From Chryseobacterium sp. c4a (GTDB lineage: Bacteria > Bacteroidota > Bacteroidia > Flavobacteriales > Weeksellaceae), in assembly GCF_009900745.1 (NCBI RefSeq), contig NZ_WXVU01000009.1, forward strand, positions 1-64,000: a stretch of DNA of 64,000 bases, in the 5' to 3' direction. Below are positions 8,887-17,729 of the stretch, one piece after another. Position 1 is the stretch's first letter, and every line of letters begins with the position of its first letter. The position numbers were made by a program, and so were the translations under genes. Under the pieces are notes generated by a model. It was not told where the DNA came from. It saw only the letters and a list, made by a program, of their open reading frames with translations, and searched no databases.

Positions 8887-9879
8887 TTGAAGAAAATTAT
8901 CATTTTTTCATTATTTCTATCAGGAATTGTTTCTTATGCGCAAACAGGAACAAATGTGTATCCGTTCTTAAATGTACCTGTATCTGCAAGACAGGCTGCC
9001 TTGGGTGGAGATGCAATTTCGATAAGAGATTATGATGTTTCCTTTGCTATTGCAAACCCAGCCCTATTAAATAAAGATTCCGATAAACAGCTTTCTGTAA
9101 ACGCTACTGCTTATCTTGCCGATTCCAAATACGGAACCATTGCCTATGCCAAAGACTTTGAAAACGGTCACATGGCTACCATCAATGCAAGGTATATGAG
9201 CTATGGAAGTATTCCAAGAACCGATGAAAGCGGTTTTCAGGATGGAGAATATAAAGCTTCAGATGTTGCCATTGGTGCCGGATATGCTTACCAGTTTGAA
9301 GAAGACTGGACAATTGGCGGAGGATTGAATTTCGTTACCTCAAAAATAGACAACTATACATCTTCCGCAATCTCAGGAACTGCGGGAATTACCTATCATA
9401 ATAAAAAGAATAAAGAAGTTCTTTCCCTAGTATTAAGAAACTTTGGTTTCCAGCTAAAGTCATTTAACGGAACTCGCGAGAATCTTCCATTTAGAATAGA
9501 CATAGGATATACTAAAATATTAAAGAACTTCCCTCTTGCTATTACCATTACAGCACACGATCTTCAACAATTTAATATCTCATCCGAATATAATGTAGAA
9601 GGCCAGAAAGTGAATGCCGGAAGAAAAATTGCCGATCACTTCTCTTTGGGAGCGGAATTATTCCCGGAAAAAAACTTTAATATCAGATTGGGATATAATG
9701 TAAAAAGAGGAAATGAACTTGCTGTAGCTGATCAGAGAAACTTTTCAGGACTTTCCGGCGGATTTGGAATTAAAGTTTCAAGATTCCGTATAGATTATGC
9801 CCACATAAGATACCATAACGCTTCGAACGTCAACCAGATAGGTATCTCTATGGATCTTTCCAGCCACAGAGGAGAATAG
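8887..9879 (+). CDS. porQ: Type IX secretion system protein PorQ
   Basis: The 330-residue protein has a signal peptide ending in SYAQ and then reads as an outer-membrane beta-barrel of the PorV/PorQ group: NVPVSARQAALGG near residue 30, IANPALL, repeated amphipathic strands, and an end at RFRIDYAHIRYHNASNVNQIG. In Porphyromonas and Flavobacterium PorQ works with PorU, PorV and PorZ in the attachment complex that anchors T9SS cargo. The start codon is TTG at 8887; there is no nearby in-frame ATG that keeps the signal peptide. Its place just before cmk is the usual Bacteroidota order. A T9SS cargo protein is encoded at 51926. Confidence 0.9.
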   Translation: MKKIIIFSLFLSGIVSYAQTGTNVYPFLNVPVSARQAALGGDAISIRDYDVSFAIANPALLNKDSDKQLSVNATAYLADSKYGTIAYAKDFENGHMATINARYMSYGSIPRTDESGFQDGEYKASDVAIGAGYAYQFEEDWTIGGGLNFVTSKIDNYTSSAISGTAGITYHNKKNKEVLSLVLRNFGFQLKSFNGTRENLPFRIDIGYTKILKNFPLAITITAHDLQQFNISSEYNVEGQKVNAGRKIADHFSLGAELFPEKNFNIRLGYNVKRGNELAVADQRNFSGLSGGFGIKVSRFRIDYAHIRYHNASNVNQIGISMDLSSHRGE

Positions 9880-9952
9880 AAAAATTCTTAAATACCTCTT
9901 AAAATTTCTTATTAGTTCTTGATTTTCTAAAAAAAATCTTGAAATTTGCAGT

Positions 9953-10627
9953 ATGAAAAAACCTGTAATAGCTATCGATGGGTACTCGTCTACCGGAAAA
10001 AGTTCTATCTCCAAAATCATTGCTGATAAGCTAGGACTTATTCATATGGATACAGGAGCACTTTACAGAGGAGTTACCTGGTTTGCCCTACAAAATTGCC
10101 TGAATGAAGAAGGTAAAATTGATCTGAATATTTTATTTTCATCTTTAGATCAGATTCATCTTGAATTTAAAAATAATGACGGAACACTTGTTCTTTATCT
10201 TAATAATGTAGATATTTCCAAGGAGATTCGTACCAATGAGGTTTCTGATAATGTAAGTCTTGTCGCAAAACAAAAAGAAGTGAGAGATTACTTATTACAA
10301 TCTCAGCGTTCTATAGCAGAAAAAGGCGGTGTTATTATGGACGGACGTGACATAGGGACAGTCGTTCTGCCAAATGCGGACTATAAATTCTTCCTTACTG
10401 CCAGTATTGACGAAAGAACCAACAGAAGATTTCTTGAATTAAAAGGCCTGGGCATTGAGGCCGATAAGGAACAGGTAAAGCAGAATCTTATTGAAAGAGA
10501 TAAAATTGACAGTGAACGTGAAATTGCCCCATTGAAGCAGGCTGACGACGCTACAGTAATCGACAACTCTGAGCTTACTAAAGAAGAAACCATAGAACTG
10601 ATTCTTTCTTACATCGAAAAGATTTAA
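9953..10627 (+). CDS. cmk: (d)CMP kinase
   Basis: The 224-residue protein opens with a P-loop, IDGYSSTGKSSISK (residues 6-19), and has MDTGALYRGVTW and MDGRDIGTVV, the substrate-binding signatures of cytidylate kinases. It converts CMP and dCMP to diphosphates. The start ATG at 9953 gives the normal length. It lies 73 bp after porQ on the same strand and could be partly co-transcribed, though a weak TTG and GAAATTTGC just upstream may be its own promoter. Confidence 0.96.
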   Translation: MKKPVIAIDGYSSTGKSSISKIIADKLGLIHMDTGALYRGVTWFALQNCLNEEGKIDLNILFSSLDQIHLEFKNNDGTLVLYLNNVDISKEIRTNEVSDNVSLVAKQKEVRDYLLQSQRSIAEKGGVIMDGRDIGTVVLPNADYKFFLTASIDERTNRRFLELKGLGIEADKEQVKQNLIERDKIDSEREIAPLKQADDATVIDNSELTKEETIELILSYIEKI

Positions 10628-10722
10628 CAATTTTTAATAGGCACAAAGCCTCCTTTGGTATACAAATTGTAAGTTTTACTAGTGTAAAAACTAATCTATT
10701 ATTAACTATTAAAAAACTTAAA

Positions 10723-11073
10723 ATGTCTAAAAACGGAAAAAATACAGCAGGTATATTGGCGGGACTTCTTGCAGGTGCTGCAGCAGGTGTAATCTTAGGA
10801 ATGTTATATGCACCGGAAGAAGGTAAAGAAACTAGAAAAAAAATCAAAAATAAAGCCAACGATCTGAAAGATCAGGCAAAAGACAAATACGGAGAGGTTT
10901 CTGAAAAAGTGAAAGACCAATATGGAAATATTTCTTCTACTTTTAAAGAAACAGCTAATAACGTAGCACATACTGTGAAAGACGGATATGACAAATACAA
11001 AGATCAAATTGTTTCTAAAACTGCAGATGTAGTAAAAGATGTAGAGGCTGAACTGAATGATCTTAAATCATAA
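10723..11073 (+). CDS. YtxH-domain stress protein
   Basis: The 116-residue protein has one N-terminal membrane segment rich in Gly and Ala (AGILAGLLAGAAAGVILGMLY) followed by APEEGKETRKKIKNKAND, the YtxH family signature. The remainder is a charged, LEA-like amphipathic helix with repeats of the type KDQ/DKYG/EVSEKVKD. YtxH proteins are membrane-bound general-stress proteins of unknown mechanism. It leads a set of three small envelope-type genes, but a terminator directly after it suggests it is transcribed more strongly than the two that follow. Confidence 0.85.
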   Translation: MSKNGKNTAGILAGLLAGAAAGVILGMLYAPEEGKETRKKIKNKANDLKDQAKDKYGEVSEKVKDQYGNISSTFKETANNVAHTVKDGYDKYKDQIVSKTADVVKDVEAELNDLKS

Positions 11074-11102
11074 GTAATTTATCTTTTTTAAGTAAATTAC
11101 AG

Positions 11103-11134
11103 AAAGGAACTTTTGTGCGAAAGTTCCTTTTTTT
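11103..11134 (+). terminator. Intrinsic terminator after the YtxH gene
   Basis: AAAGGAACTTT (11103-11113) pairs perfectly with AAAGTTCCTTT (11120-11130), with a six-base loop and a run of Ts. Readthrough would be needed to reach the next two genes from the YtxH promoter. Confidence 0.88.
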
Positions 11135-11153
11135 GTAACTTTAAAAAAAAACA

Positions 11154-11474
11154 ATGATAGAAACTATTAAAGAATACGCCTCAAAAAGAATCGATCTTCT
11201 GAAAATAGAAGCTACAGAAAAGTCGTCTCTTTCTGCCGGGCTCATTACCTACTTTGTAGTACTGCTTGTTGCTTTTGCTTTTTTTATTATCCTTTTCAAT
11301 TTTGGAATCGCTTTTCTTATTGGCAAAGCACTGGATAATTATTCCTACGGTTTCTTAATTGTAGCGGCGTTTTACGCTTTAGTAATGGCTTTTGTCATTT
11401 CATTCAAAAATAAGATTGTGAATACTGTTGCAGATCAGGTTATTAAATTTTTAAATCATTCAAGCCATGAGTAG
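11154..11474 (+). CDS. Phage-holin-family (DUF1469-like) membrane protein
   Basis: The 106-residue protein starts METIKEYASKRIDLLKIEA-like and has two long hydrophobic helices, roughly residues 28-55 and 62-82, with a charged end. This is the layout of the YqjE/holin-X superfamily, which in free-living bacteria is found with YtxH or YqjD-type stress proteins, not with phage. Its stop overlaps the next gene by 8 bp, so the two are coupled. A membrane-stress role is inferred from the company it keeps. Confidence 0.7.
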   Translation: MIETIKEYASKRIDLLKIEATEKSSLSAGLITYFVVLLVAFAFFIILFNFGIAFLIGKALDNYSYGFLIVAAFYALVMAFVISFKNKIVNTVADQVIKFLNHSSHE

Positions 11475-11964
11475 AAAATATGAAAGTATAGAAGAATTAA
11501 GAAGAAAGAAAAAACTGCTTAAAGGTGAAATTAGTGATCTGGAAAACCTTCTTACTTTTAAGAATACCAAAGAAAGCCTTAGTGCATTCACCAATGGTTT
11601 AAGTGATCAGTATCTTCAGGAAAAAGTAGACGAAGACGGTGATGAAAAAGTTGTCCTGCGAAAGGACGTTATTGCCAAGCAGCTTACTTCAGAAGTGAAA
11701 GATCTTCTGATCAGTAAAAATACGGCTGTAGGTCTTGCCAGTACAGCTTTTAAAGGAAATATCGCAGACAGTATTATTAAATTAGGTGTTACTGCTATTG
11801 TTGGCAACTACGCCAAAAAGAATATGAAAAGTTCTAATTGGAAAAATAAACTGGTAGGTGCTGCATTGATTTACCTCGCTCCTATTGCCTTGAAATATGT
11901 CAGAAAAAAACTGGAAGTATATCAAAAAAACAAAAGCGTTTCCAGTATGGAACAATTGATATAA
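11467..11964 (+). CDS. Conserved hypothetical protein of the envelope-stress set
   Basis: The 165-residue protein is not recognised. It starts with a charged coiled-coil (EELRRKKKLLKGEISDLENLL), has a Gly/Ala-rich middle (KLGVTAIVGNYAKKN) and a single hydrophobic stretch near residue 135 (LVGAALIYLAPIALKYV), then a basic end. The first 8 bp overlap the holin-like gene, so they form one translational unit. Similar third partners are seen after YtxH and YqjE-like genes in flavobacteria, which supports a real gene. Confidence 0.75.
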   Translation: MSRKYESIEELRRKKKLLKGEISDLENLLTFKNTKESLSAFTNGLSDQYLQEKVDEDGDEKVVLRKDVIAKQLTSEVKDLLISKNTAVGLASTAFKGNIADSIIKLGVTAIVGNYAKKNMKSSNWKNKLVGAALIYLAPIALKYVRKKLEVYQKNKSVSSMEQLI

Positions 11965-11981
11965 AAGATTTTATAGACGTT

Positions 11982-12054
11982 AGATATCAGATTTCAGATC
12001 TATTAATTGGGTAATCAATCTTCCCACACAAATAATCTCTGAAATCTGATATCT
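11982..12054. repeat. Long intergenic hairpin between convergent genes
   Basis: A perfect 17-bp inverted repeat starts AGATATCAGATTTC at 11982-11998 and returns at 12038-12054, with a 39-base loop. It lies 17 bp after the stop of the upstream gene and 12 bp from the stop of the convergent methyltransferase gene. It could act as a two-way terminator, but there is no T-run. Its arm is built from a repeated word (ATATCAGAT, TTTCAGAT), like the arms around the small ORFs at 23379 and 25014. Confidence 0.75.
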
Positions 12055-12066
12055 GAAGTTTAAAAT

Positions 12067-12792
12067 TTATTTAGAAAATAGCTGACCTAAAATAATTCCG
12101 GCTGCCATTGATACATTCAGGCTTTCTGTAGACTGGGATTTTCCAAACCTTGGAATACTGATGCATTTTTGCAGTTGTTTTTCTGTTTCAGGTCTCATTC
12201 CGTTTCCTTCATTTCCAAGAATCAGATTGATTTTTTCAGGTTTCTCAAAGGTATAGATGTTTTCTCCATCCATATCAGTTCCGATATTTACATTTTCAGT
12301 GTTAGAAAGATATTCCACAAGATCTGTATACACGACATTAACTCTTGTAAACGATCCCATAGTCGCCTGAATAACTTTTGGATTATAAACATCTACTGTA
12401 TCTTCACTACAAATGATCTGTTCTATCCCAAACCAATCTGCCAATCGGATAATGGTTCCTAAATTTCCCGGATCCTGAATACCATCCAAAACAAGCTGTA
12501 TTTTCTTATCTTCCCATCTTTCTTCCTCAGCCAGATAGCAAACGGCAACAGAATCTTTTGGGGTTTTAAGAAAACTAATTTTTTTTAACTCATTTTCAGA
12601 GATATGAGTAATAGGGATATCAGTATGATCCAATTTTTGTGGATCAGTTGATAATATTTCTTTAACTTTAAAGTTAGAATTGAAAAGTTCACAAATGATT
12701 TTATTACCTTCAACCAAAAACAAATTGTATTTTTGTCTGAACTTCTTTTTATCTAAAGATTGTAAAACTTTTATTGTATGAGCTGTAAGCAT
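12067..12792 (-). CDS. SpoU/TrmH-family RNA 2'-O-methyltransferase
   Basis: The start is set at 12792 (MLTAHTIKVLQSLDKKKF), giving 241 residues; six more in-frame codons upstream are not typical. The N-terminal substrate-binding domain has KYNLFLVEGNKII. The C-terminal SPOUT knot has the three motifs: LVLDGIQDPGNLGTIIR, LILGNEGNGM and STESLNVSMAAGIILGQ. These enzymes methylate rRNA or tRNA ribose; the exact target is not readable. It diverges from tamL with the two start codons overlapping: this ORF begins 15 bp inside the tamL ORF. Confidence 0.92.
   Translation of the reverse strand: MLTAHTIKVLQSLDKKKFRQKYNLFLVEGNKIICELFNSNFKVKEILSTDPQKLDHTDIPITHISENELKKISFLKTPKDSVAVCYLAEEERWEDKKIQLVLDGIQDPGNLGTIIRLADWFGIEQIICSEDTVDVYNPKVIQATMGSFTRVNVVYTDLVEYLSNTENVNIGTDMDGENIYTFEKPEKINLILGNEGNGMRPETEKQLQKCISIPRFGKSQSTESLNVSMAAGIILGQLFSK
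12728..12735 (+). promoter_or_regulatory. Candidate -7 box of tamL promoter
   Basis: TATTTTTG matches TAnnTTTG and lies 43 bp upstream of the tamL ATG, inside the divergent methyltransferase gene. No good -33 TTG is seen. Confidence 0.45.
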
Positions 12793-15381
12793 TATAAGAA
12801 TTCTCCTCAAAAATATTATAAAATTATTTCATTTGCAACATTTGTTGGTCTCCTTTATGCTTGTAGTACCACAAAAAAAGTTCCAGATGGTGAATATCTG
12901 CTTACTAAGAACAACTTTGAGTTCGAAGATAAGAAAGAATTTTTTGATGAGGAATTAAAGGATTACGTACAACAAAAACCTAACAAGAAACAGTTTCTTT
13001 TCATGCCATTAGGCCTTATGTTCTATAATATGGCCAATCCAAAATACGACACGATTCTTAATGAATACATGACGTATCCGAGTGAAATGAGAAATCAGAA
13101 ACTGAGAGATTCATTATTTATCAGATACAATATGAAAAACAGTGTTGGAAAAAATCTTTTTTTCGACCGACTATTGCATAGCTGGGGATCACCACCTGTT
13201 ATTTTGGATCAGACAAGAAGTGAAAAAAGTGCAGAATCTATCAAAAAGAGACTCACATACAGAGGGTTTTGGGATGCAGAAGTGAAATATAAACAAAATA
13301 TGGACTCTGCTTCTAAAAAAGCAACCGTAAACTATTTTGTTAAACACAATGAACCTACCTATATTAAAGATTATTTCTTTAATATTCCTGATGCGGGAAT
13401 AAAACAAATCTATAATTATCATCTCAATAAAACTCTTGTAAGATCAGGTAAAATCCTTGATCAGACTGTTCTTGAAAAAGAAGTAAACAGGATTACAGAC
13501 TTAATGAAAGAATCCGGGTATTACAGATTTAATAGTAACAATGATGAAGTTTATTTTGTCGCAGACTCATTAAAGAGCAAAAAACAAGTTCCTCTGACCT
13601 TGGAAATTCATAAAGATTCCTTAGACCGTCCTTATAAGAAAGCTACTTTTGGGAATATTGATGTCGCTATCGTAGATGATGCTAATGATTTCCCTAAGAA
13701 CACTGTGAAAGACAGTTTAAGAAGAATCAGATTCCATAAAATGAATGATAAATATAAAACATCATCACTATGGAGAACCATTATTGTAGATAGTAAACAA
13801 CTTTACGATCAGCAAAAATTGGATGTAACCAAGAGGAATCTCTTGACTATGAACAATTTCAGTATTGTAAAAGCAAGAGACTCACTAAGACGCGGAGGCA
13901 TGACTTCCCCTAACGATAGCATTGTAGATGTTTTATATATATTGAAACCTCTTCCTAAATATGAGCTGAAAGTAGGAACAGACCTTAATTATTCCCAGAT
14001 TCTGAATCTTGGAGTCTCACCGTCTGTAGATCTTACGACTCGTAATGTTTTCAAAGGTGCGGAAAACCTTTCTACAAGTCTTTCCGGTACTTTTGGATCT
14101 ATTGCCAGTACAGAAAATACAGATAAAAGAGTATTAGCTTATGAAATATCAGCACAGGCATCCCTGAACTTTCCGAGACTTTTATTGCCTTTTAATTATT
14201 ATAAATTTATTCCTAAAAGATACACCCCTACTTCCTCTATCCTGTTAGGTGCTTCCATACAAAATAACATTGGATTGGGAAGGGTCAACTTTAATACCGG
14301 ATTAAATTATCAGGCGAATGTAAATGAACAGGTATATCATAAACTTACCTTATTCAATACCCAGATCAGTTTAACAAAGAATAAAAATGCTTATTACGAT
14401 TACTTCGTCAATGATGAAGTCGTAAGACAGTCAATATTTGCAGACTATTACGCTAAAACAGGTGTTGATCTTCAACAACAAGTAAATTCTGGACAAATTA
14501 GCATTGATGATGCCTCTCAAAAGATCATCGATAATGTTGATTACCGTGCTGCACTTGATTCACAAGGATTAGATTTACTGACAACCTTTAGAGGAAGTCT
14601 TATCAATAAAGAAAGACAAACCCAGGATGTCTTTATTTCTTCTATGATCTACAATTTTGTGTATAATGAAATTGGAAAGAAAGATTACCCTAATGCCTTT
14701 TATTTTAATGGAAAGGTTGAGCTTGCCGGTAATATTTTAAGTCTTTTCAATAAGAAAAGCAATGACGGAGGAGTTGTTTCGGGACCGCAAAAAACAATTT
14801 TCGGAATTCCTTATGCTCAATTCGTAAAATTCGATATTGATACTAGAAAATATTTCAAATTCAATGGTAATCAAACCTTAGTTCTCCGCCAGTTTATTGG
14901 GATTGGTATTCCTTATGGGAATTCTGATGATATGCCTATTATTAAATCTTATTTCAATGGTGGTTCCAATGATATCAGAGCTTGGGTAGCGTTTGGAGGA
15001 TTAGGCCCTGCCGACTCTCAGGTAGACGAAAGAATTCGTGCTTACATGACTAATGATATAAAGCTGACCACCAATATTGAATATAGAATCCCTTTTAATA
15101 ATATGTATGAAGGGGCTATATTCACAGATATAGGAAACACCTGGAGTCTTCGTAATCACAATGACGCTCACCAGGATCAGTTCAGATTCAATAAATTCTT
15201 AGGACAAATGGGGATTGGTAGCGGATTCGGATTAAGAATCAACGTGGCATATATTACCTTGAGATTAGATTTTGCTTATAAAATCTTCGATCCAAATAAA
15301 CCTGAGGGAGACCGTTGGAGATTCAAAACATTACAGCCTTTCAAACCTACGGTTAATTTTGCTTTCGGATATCCTTTCTAA
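12778..15381 (+). CDS. tamL: TamL, lipoprotein Omp85-family outer-membrane assembly protein
   Basis: The 867-residue protein has a lipobox (LLYACS, Cys near residue 29), an N-terminal region of POTRA-like repeats, and a C-terminal Omp85 barrel with FNGGSNDIRAWVAFG in place of the RGY motif and a final Phe (FAFGYPF). Bacteroidota TamL is the lipidated counterpart of TamA and works with TamB in outer-membrane protein insertion or lipid transport. The start at 12778 overlaps the divergent methyltransferase start. A later start would lose the lipoprotein signal, so the overlap appears genuine. Its stop overlaps the convergent sanA-like gene. Confidence 0.85.
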   Translation: MSCKHYKNSPQKYYKIISFATFVGLLYACSTTKKVPDGEYLLTKNNFEFEDKKEFFDEELKDYVQQKPNKKQFLFMPLGLMFYNMANPKYDTILNEYMTYPSEMRNQKLRDSLFIRYNMKNSVGKNLFFDRLLHSWGSPPVILDQTRSEKSAESIKKRLTYRGFWDAEVKYKQNMDSASKKATVNYFVKHNEPTYIKDYFFNIPDAGIKQIYNYHLNKTLVRSGKILDQTVLEKEVNRITDLMKESGYYRFNSNNDEVYFVADSLKSKKQVPLTLEIHKDSLDRPYKKATFGNIDVAIVDDANDFPKNTVKDSLRRIRFHKMNDKYKTSSLWRTIIVDSKQLYDQQKLDVTKRNLLTMNNFSIVKARDSLRRGGMTSPNDSIVDVLYILKPLPKYELKVGTDLNYSQILNLGVSPSVDLTTRNVFKGAENLSTSLSGTFGSIASTENTDKRVLAYEISAQASLNFPRLLLPFNYYKFIPKRYTPTSSILLGASIQNNIGLGRVNFNTGLNYQANVNEQVYHKLTLFNTQISLTKNKNAYYDYFVNDEVVRQSIFADYYAKTGVDLQQQVNSGQISIDDASQKIIDNVDYRAALDSQGLDLLTTFRGSLINKERQTQDVFISSMIYNFVYNEIGKKDYPNAFYFNGKVELAGNILSLFNKKSNDGGVVSGPQKTIFGIPYAQFVKFDIDTRKYFKFNGNQTLVLRQFIGIGIPYGNSDDMPIIKSYFNGGSNDIRAWVAFGGLGPADSQVDERIRAYMTNDIKLTTNIEYRIPFNNMYEGAIFTDIGNTWSLRNHNDAHQDQFRFNKFLGQMGIGSGFGLRINVAYITLRLDFAYKIFDPNKPEGDRWRFKTLQPFKPTVNFAFGYPF
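12808..12838 (-). promoter_or_regulatory. Promoter of the SpoU methyltransferase gene
   Basis: On the minus strand TTG (12836-12838) is followed after 20 nt by TATTTTTG (12808-12815), a full match to the Bacteroidota pattern. It lies 15 bp upstream of the methyltransferase ATG and entirely inside the tamL coding region. Confidence 0.6.
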
Positions 15382-15995
15382 TCCGGAGATACTCCAAGAA
15401 TAAAATATACTACAGCAATAACACGGGCGAGGATTTCCCTCGCCTGATTTCTGTAGAAACTTTCAGGTTTTGTTACATCCTGTGCATCAAATCCCAATGC
15501 ATTCATATCATTATTTCTTGCAAAAAACAACGCGCGAAGGTTGTGGTATCCCTGAGAAACAATAATGACATTTTTCTTCTTATACACATCTTTACAACGA
15601 AGAATACTCTTGTAGGTATTAAAACCTTTCGGATCTTCAACGATAATATCTTCAGGAACTCCTTCCTGATAGATCAGATAATTTTTCATGGCAGCCGGCT
15701 CATTGTACCCTTTGCTCTTTTCACCACTTACAATAATTTTCTTAATTTTTCCATGGTGATAAAGAAGAGCCGCCGCATCCATTCTCTTAGTAAAATAAGG
15801 ATTGGAAAGACCTGATCGCATTTTTGGGGAAGTTCCCAGCACCAAAGCGACCTCTCTTGGTGGGATCTTTGAAATTTTGGTATAGGTTCGTCCGTTGGTG
15901 AGTCCAAAAACCCACACATTACAGAAACATATCATTAAAATTCCTAATTCTAATGATACTCTTCCTAAGTTAAATATGTTCCTAATAATTCTCAA
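15378..15995 (-). CDS. SanA/YdcF-like DUF218 membrane protein
   Basis: The 205-residue protein has one N-terminal membrane helix and a DUF218 domain with VALVLGTSP, ADALLYHHGKIKKIIVSG-like sequence (read here as MDAAALLYHHG) and IIVSQGYHNLRA. SanA-type proteins influence envelope permeability, and the biochemical activity is unknown. The ATG overlaps the stop of the upstream reductase by 4 bp (coupled translation), and the stop overlaps that of tamL by 4 bp, a very tight packing with no terminator between. Confidence 0.85.
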   Translation of the reverse strand: MRIIRNIFNLGRVSLELGILMICFCNVWVFGLTNGRTYTKISKIPPREVALVLGTSPKMRSGLSNPYFTKRMDAAALLYHHGKIKKIIVSGEKSKGYNEPAAMKNYLIYQEGVPEDIIVEDPKGFNTYKSILRCKDVYKKKNVIIVSQGYHNLRALFFARNNDMNALGFDAQDVTKPESFYRNQAREILARVIAVVYFILGVSPD

Positions 15996-17116
15996 CTAAG
16001 ATCAAAGTTAAGCTTTATTTTTTTACTTTTCACTATTGACATGCAAGCTAATATATGTCCTTGTCCTTCCTCTTTTTCGGTAAGGTATTCATTCTCCAGC
16101 AGTTCCACTTCTCCTTCTTCTAAAGAACATTCGCAACTTCCGCAGATTCCTGATTTGCACGAATAAGGAACCGGAAACTTCTGAAGTAAAAGTTGCTGCA
16201 GAATTTTATCCTTATTATCAGGAAGTTGAGTTGTATATTTTTTTCCCAGCATTGTAAATTCCACTTCTATATTTTCAATAAGTGGAAATTCTTTTTCTAC
16301 AGGATAAATATCATCATTATATTCTTCAAAAAGTTCAAAATGAATATTTCTTTTTGGAATTCCGTGGTGATAACAAGCATTTGCCAATGTTTTAATCATC
16401 TCTCCCTTTCCGCAAATCAATACTTCATCCACAGCATCCCAAATCGTAGATTCTTCGTCTGTATCATCTAAATGGAGAATCTGATTGATAATTAAGTTGA
16501 GTTTCTTTTCATCCAATCTGCCATAGAAGAACTGATCAGCAGTTTTTTCCTGTGAAAAGAAGTAAAAAATCTGAAGTCTGTCTCCACAAGTTCTGGCAAG
16601 ATTGTCCAGCTGATCTCTGTATATCAGATCCTCTGAACTTTTATTTCCAAAAAATAAAAACAGTCTTGTTCTTGGTTCGTTATGGAGGATATTTTTAAAA
16701 TGACTTAATATAGGAGTAATTCCAATACCGGCAGCAAAAGCAACAATGGTTCTGAATTCGCTGGGCTTAGAAACTATGGTAAATCTACCTGCAGGTTCAC
16801 TTACCATTAATTCATCTCCTTCCTTATAGTTTTGAAACAGCTGAGAAGTAGCTCCATCAGGTGAATTAACTTTTATTCCTAAACATATTTTGCCCTCATA
16901 AGGAGCTGAAGTCATTGAATAATCATTAATAACCTCTTCCCCATGTGATTGAAATTTTACACTAACGAACTGCCCAGCTTCAAACGCAAAGTTTTCTTTC
17001 CAATTCTCCGGAATATCGAATTCCAGAGAAAAAGTATTTTTGGTCAGCTCTACCTTTTTCGCTATTTTTAACGGACGAAACTGTATCAGTTTCCCTTTAT
17101 AGATTTGTTGTTCCAT
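15992..17116 (-). CDS. PaaE-type ferredoxin reductase / 2Fe-2S oxidoreductase
   Basis: The 374-residue protein has three modules. An FAD-binding barrel carries NDYSMTSAP near residue 65. An NAD(P)-binding domain carries AAGIGITPI. A C-terminal plant-type 2Fe-2S domain has Cys320, Cys325, Cys328 and Cys358 in SCKSGICGSC and ILACMS. Such enzymes pass electrons from NAD(P)H to an oxygenase or desaturase. No phenylacetate genes are nearby, so the natural partner is unknown and the paaE symbol is not used. It starts 32 bp from the divergent TlpA-like gene; TATTTTTG on the minus strand at 17126-17133 could be its -7 box. Confidence 0.88.
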   Translation of the reverse strand: MEQQIYKGKLIQFRPLKIAKKVELTKNTFSLEFDIPENWKENFAFEAGQFVSVKFQSHGEEVINDYSMTSAPYEGKICLGIKVNSPDGATSQLFQNYKEGDELMVSEPAGRFTIVSKPSEFRTIVAFAAGIGITPILSHFKNILHNEPRTRLFLFFGNKSSEDLIYRDQLDNLARTCGDRLQIFYFFSQEKTADQFFYGRLDEKKLNLIINQILHLDDTDEESTIWDAVDEVLICGKGEMIKTLANACYHHGIPKRNIHFELFEEYNDDIYPVEKEFPLIENIEVEFTMLGKKYTTQLPDNKDKILQQLLLQKFPVPYSCKSGICGSCECSLEEGEVELLENEYLTEKEEGQGHILACMSIVKSKKIKLNFDLS

Positions 17117-17148
17117 ACTTCAATTCAAAAATAGATAAAAAATAATTT

Positions 17149-17709
17149 ATGAAGAAGATAATTTTATCCACGTTGATTCTGACTGCTCTTTACAGCTGTA
17201 AAAAAGAAGCCTCAAAAACAGAAAACAACATCACTGCCGATTCTCTTTCTGTAACACAAAATACAACAGGTCAACCAGCTACGTATGTTCCCAAAGAACT
17301 TTCTCCTGAGAATGTTGGCCAACATCTGGCTAAAAACAATGATACTTTATATATTACAAATTTCTTTGCAACATGGTGTGGGCCTTGTATGAAAGAAATT
17401 CCAAGTTTTAAAAATAAAATGCAGGAACTAAAAGACAAACCTGTAAAATTTACCTTTGTCAATCTTGATGATAAAGCAGATTGGGATGGGGCTGTGAAAA
17501 ATTTTGTAATAGAAAATAATCTGGGTGCCAACGTTATTTTATTGGATGGACAAAAATTAGATCAAAATTTCTTTACCCATAATTTTAAACAATGGGATGG
17601 CGGTTCGATTCCTTTTACTTTCATGAGAAAAGGAAGTCAGACAGATGAGTATCTGGGAATGATGACCGAGGAAGTATTGAACTCTAAAATCAATACTTTT
17701 CTAAAATAA
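17149..17709 (+). CDS. TlpA-like thioredoxin lipoprotein
   Basis: The 186-residue protein has a lipobox ending in LYSC (Cys17) and a thioredoxin fold with the active site WCGPC at residues 76-80 and a cis-Pro region in GGSIPFTFM. It should act in the periplasm as a reductase or in cytochrome or metal-protein maturation. The -7-like TAGATTTG at 17100-17107 lies inside the divergent reductase gene. It is 20 bp upstream of the FecCD-like permease and probably in the same operon, which hints at a link to metal or haem handling. Confidence 0.88.
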   Translation: MKKIILSTLILTALYSCKKEASKTENNITADSLSVTQNTTGQPATYVPKELSPENVGQHLAKNNDTLYITNFFATWCGPCMKEIPSFKNKMQELKDKPVKFTFVNLDDKADWDGAVKNFVIENNLGANVILLDGQKLDQNFFTHNFKQWDGGSIPFTFMRKGSQTDEYLGMMTEEVLNSKINTFLK

Positions 17710-17729
17710 AATATACATCTTTCTGAATA

